A stretch of DNA of 5,411 bases. It comes from Fibrobacteraceae bacterium (GTDB lineage Bacteria; Fibrobacterota; Fibrobacteria; Fibrobacterales; Fibrobacteraceae). The stretch covers positions 1 through 5,411 of the forward strand of contig JALNVO010000195.1 of the NCBI GenBank assembly GCA_023231365.1, written 5' to 3'. The translations under genes and the position numbers were made by a program. The notes beneath the pieces were generated by a model that worked only from the letters and a program-made list of their open reading frames with translations, made no database searches and was not told the DNA's origin. Shown in pieces: positions 4,161-5,411 of the stretch. How positions within the stretch are numbered: the stretch's first letter is position 1; each line of letters starts with the position of its first letter.

Positions 4161-4808
4161 CTATTTCATCAGCTCCGCTTTAAGCGCGGAAACATCTTTT
4201 TCGTATAAAGTAAAATTTGCATTTTTCAACTCTTCGTCACTGCCGTAACCATATCCCACTGCAATGGATTCTATCCCGTTCGCCGCAGCCGCAACGGCAT
4301 CGTATTTCCGGTCTCCAACCATCACCGTTCCCTCTTTTAGAACTTTGTATGTATCTAGAATGTAGCGCAGAATTTCCGTCTTTTCGGATCGGGTCCCGTC
4401 CAGATTGCTCCCGACGATTTCATCCAAATAATCCGCCAATCCGAAGTGCCGCATAATTCTTAAGGCGAAAGAAGAAACCTTGGATGTCGCGAGAATCAAG
4501 CGCTTGTTCTTGGATTTCAGTTCGCTCAGAAGATCTTCGATACCTTCATAAACTTTGTTTTCAAAAATACCCTTGTCTGCAAAATATTCCCTGTAAAAAG
4601 CAATCGCCTTAATCGCCTCGTTTTCACTCAGTCCATAGAATTCCTGAAAAGCCGCTTTCAAAGGCGCTCCAATGAAAGGAATGAGTTTCTCCAGATCGTT
4701 TTCTTCAATGCCCATGCGCTTCAAAGCGAATTGCACCGACTTGGTAATGCCTTCCTTAGGGTCCGTAATCGTGCCGTCCAAGTCAAAAAGAATCGTGGAA
4801 TATTTCAT
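4161..4808 (-). CDS. HAD-superfamily phosphatase, phosphoglycolate-phosphatase-like (215 aa)
   Basis: Predicted cytoplasmic Mg-dependent phosphomonoesterase acting through an aspartyl-phosphate intermediate. HAD motif I is FDLDGT (nucleophile Asp9 and acid/base Asp11). Motif II is LATSK (107-110 region, Thr108), motif III lysine is likely Lys143 in RSEKTEI, and motif IV is GDRKYD (Asp166, Asp170). Residues about 15-85 form the helical C1 cap typical of the HAD-IA group, with the family-like GITKSVQFALK and GSNLDGT segments. Length is normal for the group. I choose ATG 4806-4808 because the HAD beta-strand starts at once (MKYSTILFDLDGT) and AAAGG lies 7 nt upstream (4816-4820); the upstream in-frame ATG adds 13 low-complexity residues. 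The substrate could be phosphoglycolate, a nucleotide or another small phosphate ester. It is transcribed away from the lipoprotein at 5341, alone. Confidence 0.9.
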   Translation of the reverse strand: MKYSTILFDLDGTITDPKEGITKSVQFALKRMGIEENDLEKLIPFIGAPLKAAFQEFYGLSENEAIKAIAFYREYFADKGIFENKVYEGIEDLLSELKSKNKRLILATSKVSSFALRIMRHFGLADYLDEIVGSNLDGTRSEKTEILRYILDTYKVLKEGTVMVGDRKYDAVAAAANGIESIAVGYGYGSDEELKNANFTLYEKDVSALKAELMK

Positions 4809-4815
4809 GGTAGAA

Positions 4816-4844
4816 CCTTTAGAATAGAGAGAGGAGAGAGAAAA
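4816..4844 (-). promoter_or_regulatory. HAD ribosome binding site and CU-rich leader
   Basis: On the minus strand AAAGG (4816-4820) is the ribosome binding site. Just upstream, 4826-4844 is a 19-base pure-purine run on the plus strand, so the mRNA leader would be CU-rich with alternating CU dinucleotides. No convincing -35/-10 pair can be picked. Confidence 0.45.
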
Positions 4845-4885
4845 CAAAATAGATATTTCTCTTTGAAGCCAGGAGCGTTTTAGGT

Positions 4886-5035
4886 GGGCGTGCCCGGCAC
4901 TTCTGAAAGAAGTTCCGGTCGGGTGCTACTCGCCCGCTACGGCCTTTATTTGCACCGCGGATTCCAAACGCCGTATCGGGCTCCCCGGGCCGCGCGCGTC
5001 CCGGCACATCCGTGTGACGCCCCCTCACGCAACGC
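4886..5035. repeat. GC-rich palindromic block
   Basis: Composition changes sharply: 82 of the 120 bases in 4921-5040 are G or C, against roughly half elsewhere. Stems visible are GGGC/GCCC (4886-4889, 4892-4895), an 11-position stem at 4894-4904 with 4908-4918 (one C-T mismatch, GAA loop), CCGGG/CCCGG (4985-4989, 5000-5004) and CACAT/GTGTG (5005-5009, 5012-5016, one T-G pair). Open frames across it on both strands give Arg/Pro-rich low-quality proteins and are rejected. It resembles, from memory only, palindromic intergenic elements common in Bacteroidota-Fibrobacterota genomes. Confidence 0.6.
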
Positions 5036-5224
5036 AGGATGGCAACTGAGATTTTGGCCAAATACGCCAATCATATTCTCACGTGCAGTCGGAATCGGGC
5101 AAGTTCCTCACCCCTTAGGGGCTCGTGTTGCGTGTATTTCCCAGCCTTCGTAGCACTCTTTGTCTGTGTTCCCCGCACACGCGGGATGAACCGGTCAATG
5201 ATGCTTTCAAGAGGTATGCTAGGC
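5036..5224. other. Intergenic, no gene seen; small hairpins
   Basis: I see no coding signal. Two short stems are present: CCCC/GGGG (5111-5114, 5118-5121) with a TTA loop and CCCGC/GCGGG (5172-5176, 5181-5185) with an ACAC loop. I compared the segment with what I remember of RNase P RNA, tmRNA and SRP RNA and found no match. Confidence 0.4.
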
Positions 5225-5296
5225 AAAGGGTCTCAAGATAGGCTTTGAATACGCCTGCACGCGGAAGAAACTCGCAAAGACAGACCCTTTTTTTGC
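5225..5296 (+). terminator. Long-loop terminator-like stem with T-run
   Basis: AAAGGGTCT (5225-5233) is exactly complementary to AGACCCTTT (5282-5290), and the 3' arm runs into a T tract ending at 5294. The 48-nt interior has a further CTTTG/CAAAG stem (5243-5247, 5275-5279). The loop is longer than in usual intrinsic terminators, so it may instead be the 3' part of a small structured RNA or a leader attenuator for the lipoprotein at 5341. No upstream plus-strand gene needs this terminator. Confidence 0.45.
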
Positions 5297-5340
5297 TATT
5301 ATGGTACGAGTTTTGGATTAGATCTACTAATGAGGTAAAA

Positions 5341-5411
5341 ATGAAACGTATGCTGTTCTGTTTATCTCTTGCAATGGCCTTCATCTTTATGGGCTGTGCA
5401 GGGACGTTTCC
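5341..5411 (+). CDS. Lipoprotein, N-terminal fragment (cut by window end)
   Basis: The ATG at 5341 follows GAGGT (5332-5336) at good spacing and starts a lipoprotein signal peptide: MKRM, a hydrophobic core to about residue 17, then the lipobox FMGC with the lipidated cysteine at residue 19, followed by AGTF. Only 23 complete codons fall inside the window, so the mature protein and its function cannot be judged. TATTAT at 5297-5302 could be a -10 element, but no fitting -35 is evident. The gene points away from the HAD gene. Confidence 0.8.
   Translation, partial: MKRMLFCLSLAMAFIFMGCAGTF

Noticed and set aside
4819..5153. Arg/Pro-rich open frames on both strands (4884-5153 plus, 4819-5070 minus)
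   Set aside because: They arise from the GC-rich palindromic block. They have no ribosome binding sites or domains and overlap each other antisense.
5036..5300. Known structural RNA (RNase P RNA, tmRNA, SRP RNA, 6S RNA)
   Set aside because: None of the conserved core sequences I know for these RNAs could be found on either strand. A resemblance on the minus strand to the SRP tetraloop flank is too short to count.

Overview
The window looks like chromosomal DNA of a Fibrobacter-type bacterium (Fibrobacterota). This is inference from protein style: a short lipoprotein with long Ser-Ser-Ser-Ser linkers, a PEGA-domain envelope protein with serine tracts and DSLxxK-like repeats, a second lipoprotein signal, a tRNA without an encoded CCA, and intermediate base composition. 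No ribosomal marker is present, so the assignment stays provisional.

Layout. 1-407 has no convincing gene; it is a run of short, near-perfect palindromes with 2-5 nt loops. A tRNA-Gln(CUG) at 408-478 has a classic terminator at 486-512. A 158-aa serine-rich lipoprotein follows (664-1140). Another hairpin-rich gap (1141-1530) leads into a NOL1/NOP2/Sun-type RNA cytosine-5 methyltransferase (1531-2301). This gene converges, with 6 bp between stops, on a 53-aa rubredoxin read on the minus strand (2308-2469, too short for a 60-codon ORF filter). The rubredoxin diverges from a 464-aa exported PEGA-domain membrane protein (2536-3930). After a terminator at about 4034-4055 comes a minus-strand HAD phosphatase of the phosphoglycolate-phosphatase type (4161-4808). 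The last 530 bp hold a GC-rich palindromic block, a long-loop terminator-like stem and the first 23 codons of another lipoprotein (5341 onward).

The genes do not form one pathway. They are monocistronic housekeeping functions (translation, RNA modification, electron transfer, phosphate-ester hydrolysis) interleaved with cell-envelope proteins.

I found no convincing new defence, mobile or biosynthetic system. The most unusual content is intergenic. Hairpin mosaics with unrelated arm sequences but the same architecture occur in at least four gaps. Two of them share a 14-bp identical motif (20 of 23 positions alike over a longer stretch). They may belong to one dispersed palindromic element family. 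A 51-codon open frame continuing past the HAD stop codon is a second item to check.
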